From positions 1-64,000 of the forward strand of contig CAAEEB010000070.1 in NCBI GenBank assembly GCA_900754745.1: 64,000 nt of DNA, given 5' to 3'. Made by a program: the position numbers and the translations under genes. Position 1 is the stretch's first letter. The number at the start of each line of letters is the position of its first letter. Positions 25,637 through 34,979 of this stretch are shown piece by piece. Origin of the DNA: an uncultured Collinsella sp. Lineage in GTDB: Bacteria > Actinomycetota > Coriobacteriia > Coriobacteriales > Coriobacteriaceae. The notes beneath the pieces are model-generated. The model worked only from the letters and a program-made list of their open reading frames with translations, was not told where the DNA came from and searched no databases.

Positions 25637-25680
25637 TGTTAGCCTAGGAAAACTTATACACGAAAGTAAGCCTTGGTCAA
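25637..25680 (-). promoter_or_regulatory. Promoter of DUF3793-flavodoxin, with possible metal-regulator site
   Basis: On the minus strand TTGACC (25675-25680), 16 bp, TATAAG (25653-25658). Directly downstream, TTTTCCTAGGCTAACA (25637-25652) shares its right half with DtxR/IdeR iron boxes. The promoter is convincing; the operator match is weak. Confidence 0.4.
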
Positions 25681-25741
25681 CTAAAAAGTAAGAAAAGGGA
25701 AACTAATTGATCGAACGGACATGGTTTTGGGTTAAGATGGG

Positions 25742-25760
25742 GATACCCCATGGGGGTATC
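25742..25760 (+). promoter_or_regulatory. CsoR-like copper operator
   Basis: GATACCCCATGGGGGTATC is a 19-bp near-perfect dyad very close to the known CsoR operators of copper genes. It lies immediately behind a -10-like TAAGAT (25733-25738) and about 30 bases before the HMA gene, a position that would block transcription without copper. Confidence 0.7.
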
Positions 25761-25789
25761 TAGATAGGGCTACTTGAAAGGGTGGGCGC

Positions 25790-26173
25790 ATGAATGACTT
25801 GCTCAATCCTGCGAATCTCATCGTGCTGGCCGTCATTGCCGTCGGCATGTTTTTTGGACTGCGCCGCATTGCCGCTTCGACACATGGGAAGAGTTGTTGC
25901 AGCGATGGCGCGAGCGGCAAGAAAGCCAAGAGGGTTGTGGTGGCAGACACCGACGAGTCCCACTACCCCTATAGCGATGAGCTGCTTATCGGCGGCATGA
26001 GTTGCGACGGCTGCGCTCAGAACGTGGCCAATGCCCTGAATGCGCTGGATGACGTGTGGGCAACGGTGACGTATACGGACCACACGGCACGCGTACGCTC
26101 GAAGCGCCCGGTTGATCGCGACACACTCGAGACGGCGGTGAGGGGTGCGGGCTATTACGTTATGAAAATGTAG
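25790..26173 (+). CDS. Membrane-anchored heavy-metal-associated (HMA) protein
   Basis: A 127-residue protein: an N-terminal membrane segment (about 7-27), a linker with CCS and basic residues, and a C-terminal HMA domain with the metal motif GMSCDGC (MxCxxC). It resembles a tethered copper chaperone. The CsoR-like operator upstream supports copper control. No copper ATPase or csoR gene lies in the window. The start follows GAAAGGGTGGG. Confidence 0.85.
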   Translation: MNDLLNPANLIVLAVIAVGMFFGLRRIAASTHGKSCCSDGASGKKAKRVVVADTDESHYPYSDELLIGGMSCDGCAQNVANALNALDDVWATVTYTDHTARVRSKRPVDRDTLETAVRGAGYYVMKM

Positions 26174-26445
26174 GCGTTGCCCTCTCCGGTGGGTACCAGC
26201 CTCCTGCCCATTGTGACTATCGGCATCCAAAAATTTGCGCAAAAATAACCTTTAGATGCGGCAAAAGTGGAGTTTGGTGACGGTTTGCGCGGAATTCGCT
26301 ACCAATCGAGCATCTATTAACCCGTCCAAAAAATTACAGGTGTATATTTATACGCTGATTATTGCTGTGCTCAGATTGCAATTAACCGTGGACAGAAATG
26401 AAGAATGCTAAAACTGGGCTTTAGGACAGGGGAGGCTATAACCTT

Positions 26446-28974
26446 ATGAGACGAGTGGGAACACTTGGCTTGGTGGCAGCGCTTGCCGCTATCTTGGTAT
26501 CGCCGCTGCCGGCGCACGCCGAAGACGCATCGGGTGCCGTTACCTACAATGCGGGAAATGGGTATTCCTTTGAGAAGCTCTCGCATCCTACGGTAGGAAC
26601 GTCGCAGCCGGATGGCATCGTCGACTACCAGGGTGACGGTGCCGTTGCCGTTCCGGGCGCCGATGGTAACACGGCCAACAACGAAGGCGATCGAGGCCAG
26701 AGCTACACTTGGGCGGCTGCGAGCTATGGTGACTGGCTTTATGTGGGCACCTGCTATGCGGCGATGGGCAACACGCTTACGCTCATGAACGGCACGCTGG
26801 GCGATTCCTTTGATGCCGAGACCATGCGCCTGACGCTGGAGGCCATGTTTAACGGCACCTTCTTCTATGGACAGCAGAAGGAGGACGGCACGGCCGACAA
26901 GGACAGCGGTGGCATCTTGGTCAAGATCAATACCAAGACCGGTGAGACCAAGCTGCTGCTCTCTGATTCGCTCAACGGCGTCGCTCCTTTGTTCCGCAAT
27001 GCCGTGAGCTATAAGGGCAAGCTCTATTTCTGCGGCAGCGTCAGGACCAATGGCGGCAAAAGCGGCCTGCCTGCTGTATATGAGATCGATCCTAAGACGG
27101 ATGAGTGGAAAGTTGTCTATCAGGGGCTTTCGAGCATGCAGGATTACGGTGCTGCCTATAAGCAGGGCATTTCTACTGGTATCCGCGGCATGTGCGTTCA
27201 TGATGGCCAGCTCGTCATCAGTAATGTGGGTAAAGACGCGGCCGGTAACTTTGTGTCGACAATCCTGACGTCGTCTGACCCCTCGAAGGGCCAGGACAGC
27301 TTCACCGAGATTGCCAACTCGGAGACGCTGTTTGGCTATCCGGCGATTCGCTATCAGGACAGCATCTACGGCGGTGCCATTTGGGATATGGTCTCGTACA
27401 ATGGCCATCTCTATGCGACCATCTGCACCGGTACGCCCGAGAACGCTCCCGATGATAATTCCATGCAGTCGTTTGCCATGGTCCGTGGCGACAAGAACGC
27501 CGACGGCAGCTATACGTGGACTCCGATTGTCGGCGACCAGGAGGCGGACGGTGCAAGGTACTGCTTTGGCATCGATCCTGCCCGTACCCGTTCTGGCGCT
27601 GCCAACCTCATCGTCTACAACGACTACCTCTATATCGGTGAATACAACGACGAGGAGATTGCTCTCGAGCGCATCCTGTTCAACAAATCAAACACCGAAG
27701 AGAGCGGCAAGAGCAGCATGGGCGGCGTTGACTGCTCGTTTGTGAATGCCAATCTTGAGCAGTCGGTCAACATCTATCGCATGGACAAGGATGAGAACAT
27801 GGAGCTCGTCGTTGGCGATCGCACCGACATGTTCCCCGAGGGCGGTATTTCCGGCCTGACTTCGGGCTTTGGCCGAAACGAGAACCAGTACATTTGGCGC
27901 ATGCAGAAGTTCGACGGCAAACTGTATATCGGTACCTTTGATACCGCGAGCCTGCTTGAGCCGATCGGCCAGTTCTCTAATGGCGACATTATCGATATGA
28001 CGCCCGAGGAGTGGGCCTCTCAGGTTCAGCGCCTTAGGGACCTGCTCAATCACCTGCTCGACAAGAAATCGCCTGACGACCCCATCGTTCCCGTGAACAC
28101 GCTTGCGGACGATGATTCAAACGAGGCCGCCGAGGTCGATGACGAGAAGGCTGAGGCCGTCGAGGTCGATGACGAGAAGACCGAGGTTGCTAAGGGCTTT
28201 GGCGACCTGAACGATGCGCTAGAGGATGCCACGGGCGATCTTTGCGATCAGACCGCGACGATGTCCGCGGACGTTGAAGACGACGCCGCTTATGTCCAGA
28301 AGATCGATAGCGAGATCGCGTACTTCAAGTCCTTTGCCGATCAGTATCAGGACATGCTCGATAGCTATGAGAGCCTGAAGCAGCAGTACGAGGATGCCTA
28401 TGGCACCGAGCTGCCGAGCGATATTCAGGATGCGCTCGATAAGCTGCTGAGCGAGGAGAACCTCAAGAAGTTGCAGAGTGTGCTTACGTGCATGTGTTAC
28501 CTTCGCGATGCCGAGCGTGGCTTTGATATGTATGTGACCGAGGACGGCGTGAACTTTACGACGCTGACGACCAATGGCTTTAACGATCCGTATAACCATG
28601 GTCTGCGCACCTTTGCGGTGACCAACCAGGGTCTGTGCCTTGGTACCGCCAACCCGTTCTATGGCTGCCAGGTTTGGATCCAGCGCAAGGAGAATTCGGA
28701 GAATCCGATTGATCCTGGTACTCCGGATCCGACGGAACCCACCGATCCTTCGCAGCCGGGTGGCGGCGATCAGCCTGGTGGCAGCCAGACGGGCGGCAAC
28801 GACCAGTCGAGCAGCACCACGACGACAGTTTCGACGACCACCAAGAAGGCTCCGAAGGATGGCTCGCTGCCTCACGCTGGTGACTCGACCCTCACGCTGG
28901 TCTTGGGATTGCTGGTTGCAGCTGCCGCAGTGCTTGGCATTGCCCTCGTCTTGCGCAAGCGTTCTCGTCGCTAG
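26446..28974 (+). CDS. Cell-wall-anchored surface protein with propeller-like repeats
   Basis: An 842-residue exported protein. Signal peptide about 1-25. From about 80 to 520 there are repeated motifs of the type GDWLYVGT, KGKLYFCG, NGHLYATI, NDYLYIGE and DGKLYIGT, which suggests a beta-propeller. An acidic, helical stretch (about 545-680) with two near-identical EVDDEKAEA-type units follows, then a Pro/Thr/Gly-rich linker and the sorting signal LPHAG, a hydrophobic span and RKRSRR. The LPxxG form differs from LPXTG (Ala for Thr). Ligand unknown. The stop codon overlaps that of the convergent yolD gene by four bases. Confidence 0.85.
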   Translation: MRRVGTLGLVAALAAILVSPLPAHAEDASGAVTYNAGNGYSFEKLSHPTVGTSQPDGIVDYQGDGAVAVPGADGNTANNEGDRGQSYTWAAASYGDWLYVGTCYAAMGNTLTLMNGTLGDSFDAETMRLTLEAMFNGTFFYGQQKEDGTADKDSGGILVKINTKTGETKLLLSDSLNGVAPLFRNAVSYKGKLYFCGSVRTNGGKSGLPAVYEIDPKTDEWKVVYQGLSSMQDYGAAYKQGISTGIRGMCVHDGQLVISNVGKDAAGNFVSTILTSSDPSKGQDSFTEIANSETLFGYPAIRYQDSIYGGAIWDMVSYNGHLYATICTGTPENAPDDNSMQSFAMVRGDKNADGSYTWTPIVGDQEADGARYCFGIDPARTRSGAANLIVYNDYLYIGEYNDEEIALERILFNKSNTEESGKSSMGGVDCSFVNANLEQSVNIYRMDKDENMELVVGDRTDMFPEGGISGLTSGFGRNENQYIWRMQKFDGKLYIGTFDTASLLEPIGQFSNGDIIDMTPEEWASQVQRLRDLLNHLLDKKSPDDPIVPVNTLADDDSNEAAEVDDEKAEAVEVDDEKTEVAKGFGDLNDALEDATGDLCDQTATMSADVEDDAAYVQKIDSEIAYFKSFADQYQDMLDSYESLKQQYEDAYGTELPSDIQDALDKLLSEENLKKLQSVLTCMCYLRDAERGFDMYVTEDGVNFTTLTTNGFNDPYNHGLRTFAVTNQGLCLGTANPFYGCQVWIQRKENSENPIDPGTPDPTEPTDPSQPGGGDQPGGSQTGGNDQSSSTTTTVSTTTKKAPKDGSLPHAGDSTLTLVLGLLVAAAAVLGIALVLRKRSRR

Positions 28975-29396
28975 GCTCGACCACGCAGCTCGATGCCTTG
29001 GATATCGTCGAAGTTGATGGCGATATCCCTGAGTTTGAGCAGCTTGAATGCGGGTAACACTTCGTCGAGAATGCCCGTGCGGCTACGATAGCCGTACGTA
29101 TCGTAATAGGTGACGCGCACCAGGTCGCCGCGTTTGAGGCCCTCGAGCTTTTTCGAAAGCTCGAGGGCTTTTTCTTCTGTGAGTTCGCATTTGGGCTCAA
29201 CAGTGATCTCTTGTTTGCGCACGAGCTCGTAGTATCCCGTGAGGGCGGCAAAGGGCATAAATTGCGCGGCACGGCCGGCGCGGACGGCGCCGTTGGCGGT
29301 GAGTTTGGGGTCGGCGGAGCGACGTCTTCCCTCGGGGTCCGCTAGGCGTTCAAAAGGCGTCGGTGGCCGCATCGGCTGTTGTTGGGACTTAGGCAC
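28971..29396 (-). CDS. YolD-like protein
   Basis: A 141-residue YolD-family protein (RAAQFMPFAALTGYYELVRK, C-terminal LRDIAINFDDIQGIEL). In Bacillus, YolD partners with a Y-family polymerase encoded beside it. Here it overlaps the end of the polymerase gene by eight bases, so it is translationally coupled and under the same SOS control. Confidence 0.88.
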   Translation of the reverse strand: MPKSQQQPMRPPTPFERLADPEGRRRSADPKLTANGAVRAGRAAQFMPFAALTGYYELVRKQEITVEPKCELTEEKALELSKKLEGLKRGDLVRVTYYDTYGYRSRTGILDEVLPAFKLLKLRDIAINFDDIQGIELRGRA

Positions 29397-30894
29397 GATG
29401 TCCTCCTACCTGATCGTTGCGTTCGCGTGCGGTGGCACCGGCGGTGAAGCTTAATCCCTTGACGAGCGCGTTCTTGCCGTACTTGCCCTTCACGGCCAGG
29501 ACGGCGCGCGCCAGGTCGCGCTCGCGCTCATCGGCCTTAACATCGCTGAACAGGTCGATAGTGGCAAATTCCTCGGGCATGAGGTTGCCAAATCCCAGGT
29601 TGATGCGCTTGACCGGTCGTTTGGGATCGACAGTCTGCGCCCAGAGCTCATCGAAATAGCCCATGATCTTCTTAAACGAATTGGTGCGCTCGGGCAGCTT
29701 TCGCGAGGCGTTTGAGTGTGCAAAGAGCGCAGCATAGCCACCGCGCGGTTTGCCGCCGTGCTCTCCCACAAAGATGCCATCGATTGCCTGCGCCTCGCGC
29801 GCCAGGCGGCGCCGTTCGTCATCGCGCTGGACGGGCTTGGGCGCACGGGGCGCGAGCTCGGGGCCGGCGGTTGCGGTGGGTTCGATACTCGACGTGCTCG
29901 AGCGTAGGTGTCCGCATCCGTCCACATATTGCGCTGTACCGCTGGCATCGAGCCGGCGTATGTCGGCTCGTTCGCTCGCGTAGCCCACAAAGAGCGAGAT
30001 GCTGTCGCAGACCACGTGCTTATCGACTAAGTCCAACACGGCGTTGTCGACCATCTCGCGCAAGACGGTGTAGGCCTGCTCATAGGCATAGCCTTTCGAT
30101 AGCACTTGCCCCGTGGTTGTTGAGGTTGCCTGTGGGCGATAGGCCTGAATATCGGCGATGGTTGTCGGCTCGCGCCCGAAGGCGTGGTCGATGAGATACT
30201 CGGCATTGACGCCGAGCTCGTCGTAAAGCAGGTTTTCGTCGAGCGCCGCGACGCCCATCAGATCGTAGACGCCGTATTTCTCGAGACGGGCCGCCACGCC
30301 GGGGCCGATGCCCCAGATGTCGGTGATGGGACGATGGGGCCAGATCTCCTTGCGAAAGGTCTCGTCGTCGAGTTTGCCGATGCGACTGGGCACGTGCTTG
30401 GCGGTGATATCGAGTGCAACCTTGGCCTGGAATAGGTTAGGGCCGATGCCGACCGTCGCCGTGATGCCGGTACGCGCCAAGACCTCGTCACGCAACATGC
30501 AGGCGAAGCCTTCCTTATCGGTGTGATAGAGGTCCAGATAGGGTGCCACGTCGATAAAGCATTCATCGATTGAATAGACGTGAATGTCTTGCGGACTCAC
30601 GTATTCCAGGTAGATGCCGTAGATTTGCGCCGACACCTCCATATAGTGCTGCATGCGCGGTACGGCCTTGATGTAGTCGATGCCGTCGGGAATCTCGAAT
30701 AGACGGCAGCGGTTGTGTATTCCAAGGTCCTTCATAGCCTGCGTGATGGCGAGGCAGATGGTCGTTCGTCCGCGCGATTCGTCGGCAACGACCAGGCACG
30801 TAGTGAGGGGATCGAGTCCGCGGTCGACACACTCGACGCTGGCATAGAACGTCTTAAGGTCGATGCAGATATAGGTGTGACGCTCGTGCCCCAC
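29389..30894 (-). CDS. Y-family DNA polymerase (UmuC/UvrX-like)
   Basis: A 501-residue translesion polymerase. The catalytic palm motifs are YICIDLKTFYASVECVD and YSIDECFIDVAPY; helix-hairpin-helix and little-finger regions follow. It is longer than DinB and closer to the UmuC/UvrX branch that pairs with YolD. I place the start at a GTG (30894) behind GGGAGGA, because the longer frames from 30966 or 30906-30915 run across two LexA boxes in the promoter region. Expression should be DNA-damage induced. Confidence 0.9.
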   Translation of the reverse strand: MGHERHTYICIDLKTFYASVECVDRGLDPLTTCLVVADESRGRTTICLAITQAMKDLGIHNRCRLFEIPDGIDYIKAVPRMQHYMEVSAQIYGIYLEYVSPQDIHVYSIDECFIDVAPYLDLYHTDKEGFACMLRDEVLARTGITATVGIGPNLFQAKVALDITAKHVPSRIGKLDDETFRKEIWPHRPITDIWGIGPGVAARLEKYGVYDLMGVAALDENLLYDELGVNAEYLIDHAFGREPTTIADIQAYRPQATSTTTGQVLSKGYAYEQAYTVLREMVDNAVLDLVDKHVVCDSISLFVGYASERADIRRLDASGTAQYVDGCGHLRSSTSSIEPTATAGPELAPRAPKPVQRDDERRRLAREAQAIDGIFVGEHGGKPRGGYAALFAHSNASRKLPERTNSFKKIMGYFDELWAQTVDPKRPVKRINLGFGNLMPEEFATIDLFSDVKADERERDLARAVLAVKGKYGKNALVKGLSFTAGATARERNDQVGGHRA

Positions 30895-30906
30895 GCGTCC
30901 TCCCAT

Positions 30907-30937
30907 CAAACACATGTTCTTATCGAATACTTGTTCG
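30907..30937 (-). promoter_or_regulatory. Two LexA (SOS) boxes
   Basis: CGAATACTTGTTCG (30924-30937) and CAAACACATGTTCT (30907-30920) each match the Gram-positive LexA consensus CGAAC-N4-GTTCG with one and two differences. They sit directly upstream of the polymerase start on the minus strand. Confidence 0.75.
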
Positions 30938-30965
30938 ATAATACCCGCTCGTCCGGATATCGTCA

Positions 30966-30985
30966 AAACCTGTCCCTTTTTGGTG
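30966..30985. repeat. REP-like motif, single arm
   Basis: AACCTGTCCCTTTTTGGT recurs at about 31699-31716. Here only one arm is visible. The two copies bracket the truncated dehydrogenase-like gene. Confidence 0.5.
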
Positions 30986-31114
30986 GGTATGGTCGTGCGG
31001 TTGGATCGGGTTTTAACGCAGCTCTAAAGAGCGTGAAACAGCTCGGAAAACCTTGCTTCGTAGCATGAGCCTAACGATCGATACCGCCTATACGCACGGA
31101 AGGTTGTGGGAAAG

Positions 31115-31639
31115 ATGGTCAATTATGGGTTTGGTATGCCGACACGCTTGGTTGCGGATGGGGATGTGGCTCGCTGGTGCGGGCGATTGGTTGCCCACTA
31201 TGGCGGCACTAAGGCACTGGTCGTGCTGGGAGGCGACAAGCACACGCGTGATGAGCTTGTCTCGGCGGCACTCGGCTCGCTTGATCGAGCTCTGCTCGAG
31301 CGCGTGCTTTTCTGCTGCGGCTCGGTTGAGGGCGACGGGGGAGACGAGCTGATCGACGAAGCCGTGGCCCTGGCGACCGACGAAGGCGTGGACTTTGTCC
31401 TAGCGATTGGCGATGCCGATACTGCCGGCTTTGCGCGCGAACTCGCGCGTCGCATGGCGGCGCTCGATGCCGGCGAAGACGGTTTTGTCCCTTATGGATG
31501 CATTGTCTCGGAGGGCAAGGTTCCTGCTGTCGTGGGCGTCGGCGAGGTTCCCGTTTTTGCCATCATCGCGCCCGAACTGCTGGAGGGCATTGGGTCTCCT
31601 CTGCGTGAGCTGCTCGGCAGCGTGTGCGCCGCGGCCTAG
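31115..31639 (+). CDS. Short iron-alcohol-dehydrogenase-like protein, N-terminal domain only
   Basis: The 174-residue product resembles the nucleotide-binding N-terminal half of BdhA-type iron alcohol dehydrogenases (NYGFGMPTRLVADGDV, TKALVVLGGD, DFVLAIGDADT), which are normally about 385 residues with a C-terminal metal-binding half that is missing here. The expected GGGS nucleotide loop reads IGDAD. It is either a degraded remnant or a reduced protein of new function. ATG 31115 is preceded by GGAAGG at 11 bases; a GTG at 31106 is too close to it. Confidence 0.55.
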   Translation: MVNYGFGMPTRLVADGDVARWCGRLVAHYGGTKALVVLGGDKHTRDELVSAALGSLDRALLERVLFCCGSVEGDGGDELIDEAVALATDEGVDFVLAIGDADTAGFARELARRMAALDAGEDGFVPYGCIVSEGKVPAVVGVGEVPVFAIIAPELLEGIGSPLRELLGSVCAAA

Positions 31640-31649
31640 TATTTGGCAT

Positions 31650-31716
31650 AAAGGGATGGGTTATTTTTGGTTGGTAAAGCGTTTGACCTGCCAAAATAAA
31701 CCTGTCCCTTTTTGGT
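31650..31716. repeat. REP-like inverted repeat
   Basis: Arms 31650-31670 and 31691-31711 pair at about 17 of 21 positions around a 20-base loop. The right arm and its flank (ACCTGTCCCTTTTTGGT) match the motif at about 30968-30984. Confidence 0.6.
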
Positions 31717-31838
31717 CGGTTGCCGTTTGGGGGCCGATTGGCAACGCTCGCTGATTATAGTCTTGACCTGCGCTAGAATAGGGGCATCTGAATGTCCGGG
31801 CGCATGGAGGCGTGTGCCCGTATGCTGAGGAGGACTCT

Positions 31839-33533
31839 ATGGCAACTGTTGCCGCACCTATCGATGCTACGTCGACTGCCGCTTGGAAGGCGCTCGAGGC
31901 TCATCAGGAGAAGCTCGAGGCCGAGGGTATCGACCTCAAGGCCTGGTTCGCCGCCGATGCCGAGCGCGTGAACAAGCTGAGCTTTGACGCTGGTGACCTG
32001 CACTTCGATCTGTCGAAGAACCTGGTGACCGATGAGACCGTCAAGCTGCTGTGCGATCTTGCCCGCGAGGTGAAGCTCGAGGAGCGCCGCGACGCCATGT
32101 TCTCCGGCGAGCACATCAACACCACCGAGGACCGCGCCGTCCTGCACACCGCGCTGCGCCGCCCGGCAAGCGAGAAGGGCCAGCTCATCGTCGACGGCCA
32201 GGACGTCGTCGCCGACGTGCACGAGGTTCTCGACCGCATGTATGCCTTCGCCGAGCGCGTGCGCTCCGGTGAGTGGAAGGGTGTTACCGGCAAAAAGATC
32301 GAGCACCTGGTGTCCATCGGCATCGGCGGCTCCGACCTGGGCCCGGTCATGGCTTACGAGGCCCTGCGTCCCTATGCCGACGCCGGTATCGACTGCCGCT
32401 ATATCTCCAACATCGACCCCAACGACCAGGCCGAGAAGCTCAAGGGTTTGGATCCCGAGACCACGCTCGTGATTATCGTCTCCAAGACCTTCACCACGCT
32501 CGAGACCCTCACCAACGCCCGCGAGGTCAAGACCTGGATGCTCGAGCAGCTCAAGGCTCAGGGCGCCATCGATGGCTCCGATGAGCAGAACGCCGAGGCC
32601 GTGGCAAAGCACTTCGTCGCCGTTTCCACCGCACTCGAGAAGGTCGAGGCCTTCGGTATCGACCCCGCCAACGCCTTTGGTTTCTGGAATTGGGTCGGCG
32701 GCCGCTACTCCGTCGACTCCGCCGTGGGCCTGTCGCTGATCGTCGTGCTCGGCCCCGAGCGTTTCCAGCAGTTCCTTGAGGGCTTCCACGCCATCGACGA
32801 GTACTTCTGCAACACGCCGCTCGAGAACAATGCCGTCGCGCTGATGGGTCTGCTCAACGTCTGGTACGTCAACTTCTTCGGTTCCAAGAGCCATGCCGTG
32901 CTGCCGTACTGCCAGTACCTGCACCGCTTCCCGGCCTACCTGCAGCAGCTCACCATGGAGTCCAACGGCAAGCATGTTCGCTGGGACGGCAGCGCCGTGA
33001 CCTCCGACACCGGTGAGATCTTCTGGGGCGAGCCCGGCACCAACGGCCAGCATGCCTTCTACCAGCTGCTGCACCAGGGCACCGTGGTGGTTCCGGCCGA
33101 TTTCATCGCCTTCGCCAATACTGCCAACCCTGCGACCGATAGCGGCCAGGACGTGCATGAGCTGTTCCTGGGCAACTTCCTGGCCCAGACCAAGGCGCTC
33201 GCCTTTGGCAAGACGGCCGACGAGGTTCGTGCCGAGGGCACGCCCGAGCAGATCGTCCCGGCCCGTTGCTTTGAGGGCAACCGCCCGACGACCTCGATCT
33301 TTGGCGACACGCTGACCCCGTTTGCGCTCGGCGAGCTCATCGCCCTGTACGAGCACATCACGTTTGTCGAGGGCACGGTCTGGGGCATCGACTCCTACGA
33401 CCAGTGGGGCGTCGAGCTGGGCAAGCAGCTTGCCAAGCAGATTACCCCGGCCTTCCACGACGACGCCGCCAAGGCCGAGCAGGACGCTTCGACCCAGGCG
33501 CTCATCGAGTTCTACCGCGCGCATCGCAAGTAG
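31839..33533 (+). CDS. pgi: Glucose-6-phosphate isomerase
   Basis: Interconverts glucose 6-phosphate and fructose 6-phosphate in glycolysis. The 564-residue protein shows the phosphate-binding [11 protein letters not shown] and SKTFTTLET, the WVGGRYS segment and the C-terminal [11 protein letters not shown] signature with catalytic Lys nearby. ATG 31839 follows GAGGAGGA. A terminator follows, so it is a single-gene unit. Confidence 0.97.
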   Translation: MATVAAPIDATSTAAWKALEAHQEKLEAEGIDLKAWFAADAERVNKLSFDAGDLHFDLSKNLVTDETVKLLCDLAREVKLEERRDAMFSGEHINTTEDRAVLHTALRRPASEKGQLIVDGQDVVADVHEVLDRMYAFAERVRSGEWKGVTGKKIEHLVSIGIGGSDLGPVMAYEALRPYADAGIDCRYISNIDPNDQAEKLKGLDPETTLVIIVSKTFTTLETLTNAREVKTWMLEQLKAQGAIDGSDEQNAEAVAKHFVAVSTALEKVEAFGIDPANAFGFWNWVGGRYSVDSAVGLSLIVVLGPERFQQFLEGFHAIDEYFCNTPLENNAVALMGLLNVWYVNFFGSKSHAVLPYCQYLHRFPAYLQQLTMESNGKHVRWDGSAVTSDTGEIFWGEPGTNGQHAFYQLLHQGTVVVPADFIAFANTANPATDSGQDVHELFLGNFLAQTKALAFGKTADEVRAEGTPEQIVPARCFEGNRPTTSIFGDTLTPFALGELIALYEHITFVEGTVWGIDSYDQWGVELGKQLAKQITPAFHDDAAKAEQDASTQALIEFYRAHRK

Positions 33534-33565
33534 TCGCTGCTGTTAACGCATCGCGCCTTATAGTC

Positions 33566-33603
33566 AGGGGCCCGTATCCTATCGGATGCGGGCCCCTTTG
33601 CTT
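33566..33603 (+). terminator. Terminator of pgi
   Basis: AGGGGCCCGTATCC pairs with GGATGCGGGCCCCT, followed by TTGCTTTG. Confidence 0.82.
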
Positions 33604-33674
33604 TGCCGTGGTCCCGGGGCGCACGGCCTTTGTGGAACATTGCCGGGGCGCCGCGCGCTGCGAGAACCCTGCGC

Positions 33675-34979
33675 CTAGATCTCGGCCTCCGCATGGCCTC
33701 GCTGCGCCTCGGGCAGCTCCCCGTAGAGCGGATGGTCTTCGAGCCTAAAGCGCTCGACCTGTTCGGGAGTGCGACCGCGTACAAAGAGCCACGAGCGATC
33801 GATCGGCGTCGCCATGAGCGTGCTGGGCAGCGCGTCGGCGCGGTCGGAAAACACCCGGGCACTCTCGGGATCCTGGAACGCCAGCACCAGATGCGTGTCG
33901 CAGTTGCCCATGATGGAGCGTGCGCGTGCCTCGCCATAGAGCGCATCGAGCTGGTTGGTCGACTGCAGCAGCAGCGTTGCCCAGATGTTGCGGCTTCGGA
34001 TAATCGAGAGCACGTTGTCGATCTGGGGGATCTGCAGATTTGCGAAGTCATCGAGCATAAAGCGCACGGGCACGGGCAGGCTGCCGTCGGGCTGCCTATC
34101 GGCCTCACGAATGAGGCCCATAAACGCCTGCGAAATAAAGAGGCCGGTCAGCGGATCGAGATTGCGGTCAATATCGCTCACGGTTACAAACAGGGCGCAG
34201 GGGGTGTGTCCCATGGAAGCGAAGTCCACCTGATGGCACTCACGATAGAGCTGTGCCGCACCGTCGAATCCCAGACACATGACCTTTTCGGCAAGGATGC
34301 CGACGATGCTCGCGTGCATGCGCTCGGCATTTTGCGTAATGGCGTAGCGCCGCCATAGCGAGAGGGCATAGCTTTGGGGGTCGGTCGTGATCAGGTCGTC
34401 AAACAATCGACCCGTGGCACCGTCCTGCAGGTGCTCGATCAGCTTGATGACCGAGCTGATCGTCTGCTCGTCGGCAGGTAGCTGTTCGGTGACGTAGGCG
34501 ATAAGACACGACAGCAGGTTTGCCGCTGCATGATCCCAAAAAGGCTGGTTGTTGTCCTCGATGGGGCAGATGGCCTTTGCCACCGAGAGGATGTCCTGCT
34601 GGTTGGGTCTGCCGTCCGCCTTGCGGCGAATGTGCCTCAGGGGGTTGTAGCCGCAGCGCTCGATGCCGGGCGCAAGGGCCGGGACGGTGTTGAGGTCGGC
34701 GAAGTTGAGACATTGCACGCGGTAGCCGTGGGCTGCCAGCACGGGTCCCACTTCGCGACAGAGCGTGCCTTTGGTGTCGAGCACGATGTAGCTTGCGTTC
34801 ATTTGCAGCAGGTTGGGCTTGAGGACGTTTCGGGTCTTGCCGGCTCCCGAGGGGCCGATCACAAGTGCGTTGTTGTTGAGTCCCGTTTGGCGGGTGTCGC
34901 AGGAAAGCGTTCGATCCTTGGCGAGGATGGTGGACGATGCGGACTCAGATGCGGCGAGGCGGCTGGCGAGGTTAGACAT
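33675..34979 (-). CDS. VirD4/TraG-like ATPase without a membrane domain
   Basis: A 434-residue coupling-protein-type ATPase. Walker A is GPSGAGKT (residues 42-49) and a Walker B-like FMLDDFANLQIPQIDNV is followed by LLLQSTNQL; NNALVIGPSGAGKTRNVLKP and VLDTKGTLCREVG match the VirD4/TraG core. Conjugative VirD4 proteins have N-terminal membrane helices; this protein begins at the ATPase core and should be soluble. ATG 34979 follows AAGGAGG and overlaps the end of the ClpP-like gene by eight bases. No relaxase, VirB4 or other transfer gene is seen, so a role in conjugation is doubtful. Confidence 0.82.
   Translation of the reverse strand: MSNLASRLAASESASSTILAKDRTLSCDTRQTGLNNNALVIGPSGAGKTRNVLKPNLLQMNASYIVLDTKGTLCREVGPVLAAHGYRVQCLNFADLNTVPALAPGIERCGYNPLRHIRRKADGRPNQQDILSVAKAICPIEDNNQPFWDHAAANLLSCLIAYVTEQLPADEQTISSVIKLIEHLQDGATGRLFDDLITTDPQSYALSLWRRYAITQNAERMHASIVGILAEKVMCLGFDGAAQLYRECHQVDFASMGHTPCALFVTVSDIDRNLDPLTGLFISQAFMGLIREADRQPDGSLPVPVRFMLDDFANLQIPQIDNVLSIIRSRNIWATLLLQSTNQLDALYGEARARSIMGNCDTHLVLAFQDPESARVFSDRADALPSTLMATPIDRSWLFVRGRTPEQVERFRLEDHPLYGELPEAQRGHAEAEI

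Noticed and set aside
30895-30966. An N-terminal extension of the Y-family polymerase starting at 30966
   Set aside because: It would translate across both LexA boxes and the probable promoter; the GTG at 30894 has a ribosome binding site and gives the usual start.
31773-33524. A 583-codon minus-strand frame opposite pgi
   Set aside because: Shadow frame; the plus strand encodes a complete glucose-6-phosphate isomerase.
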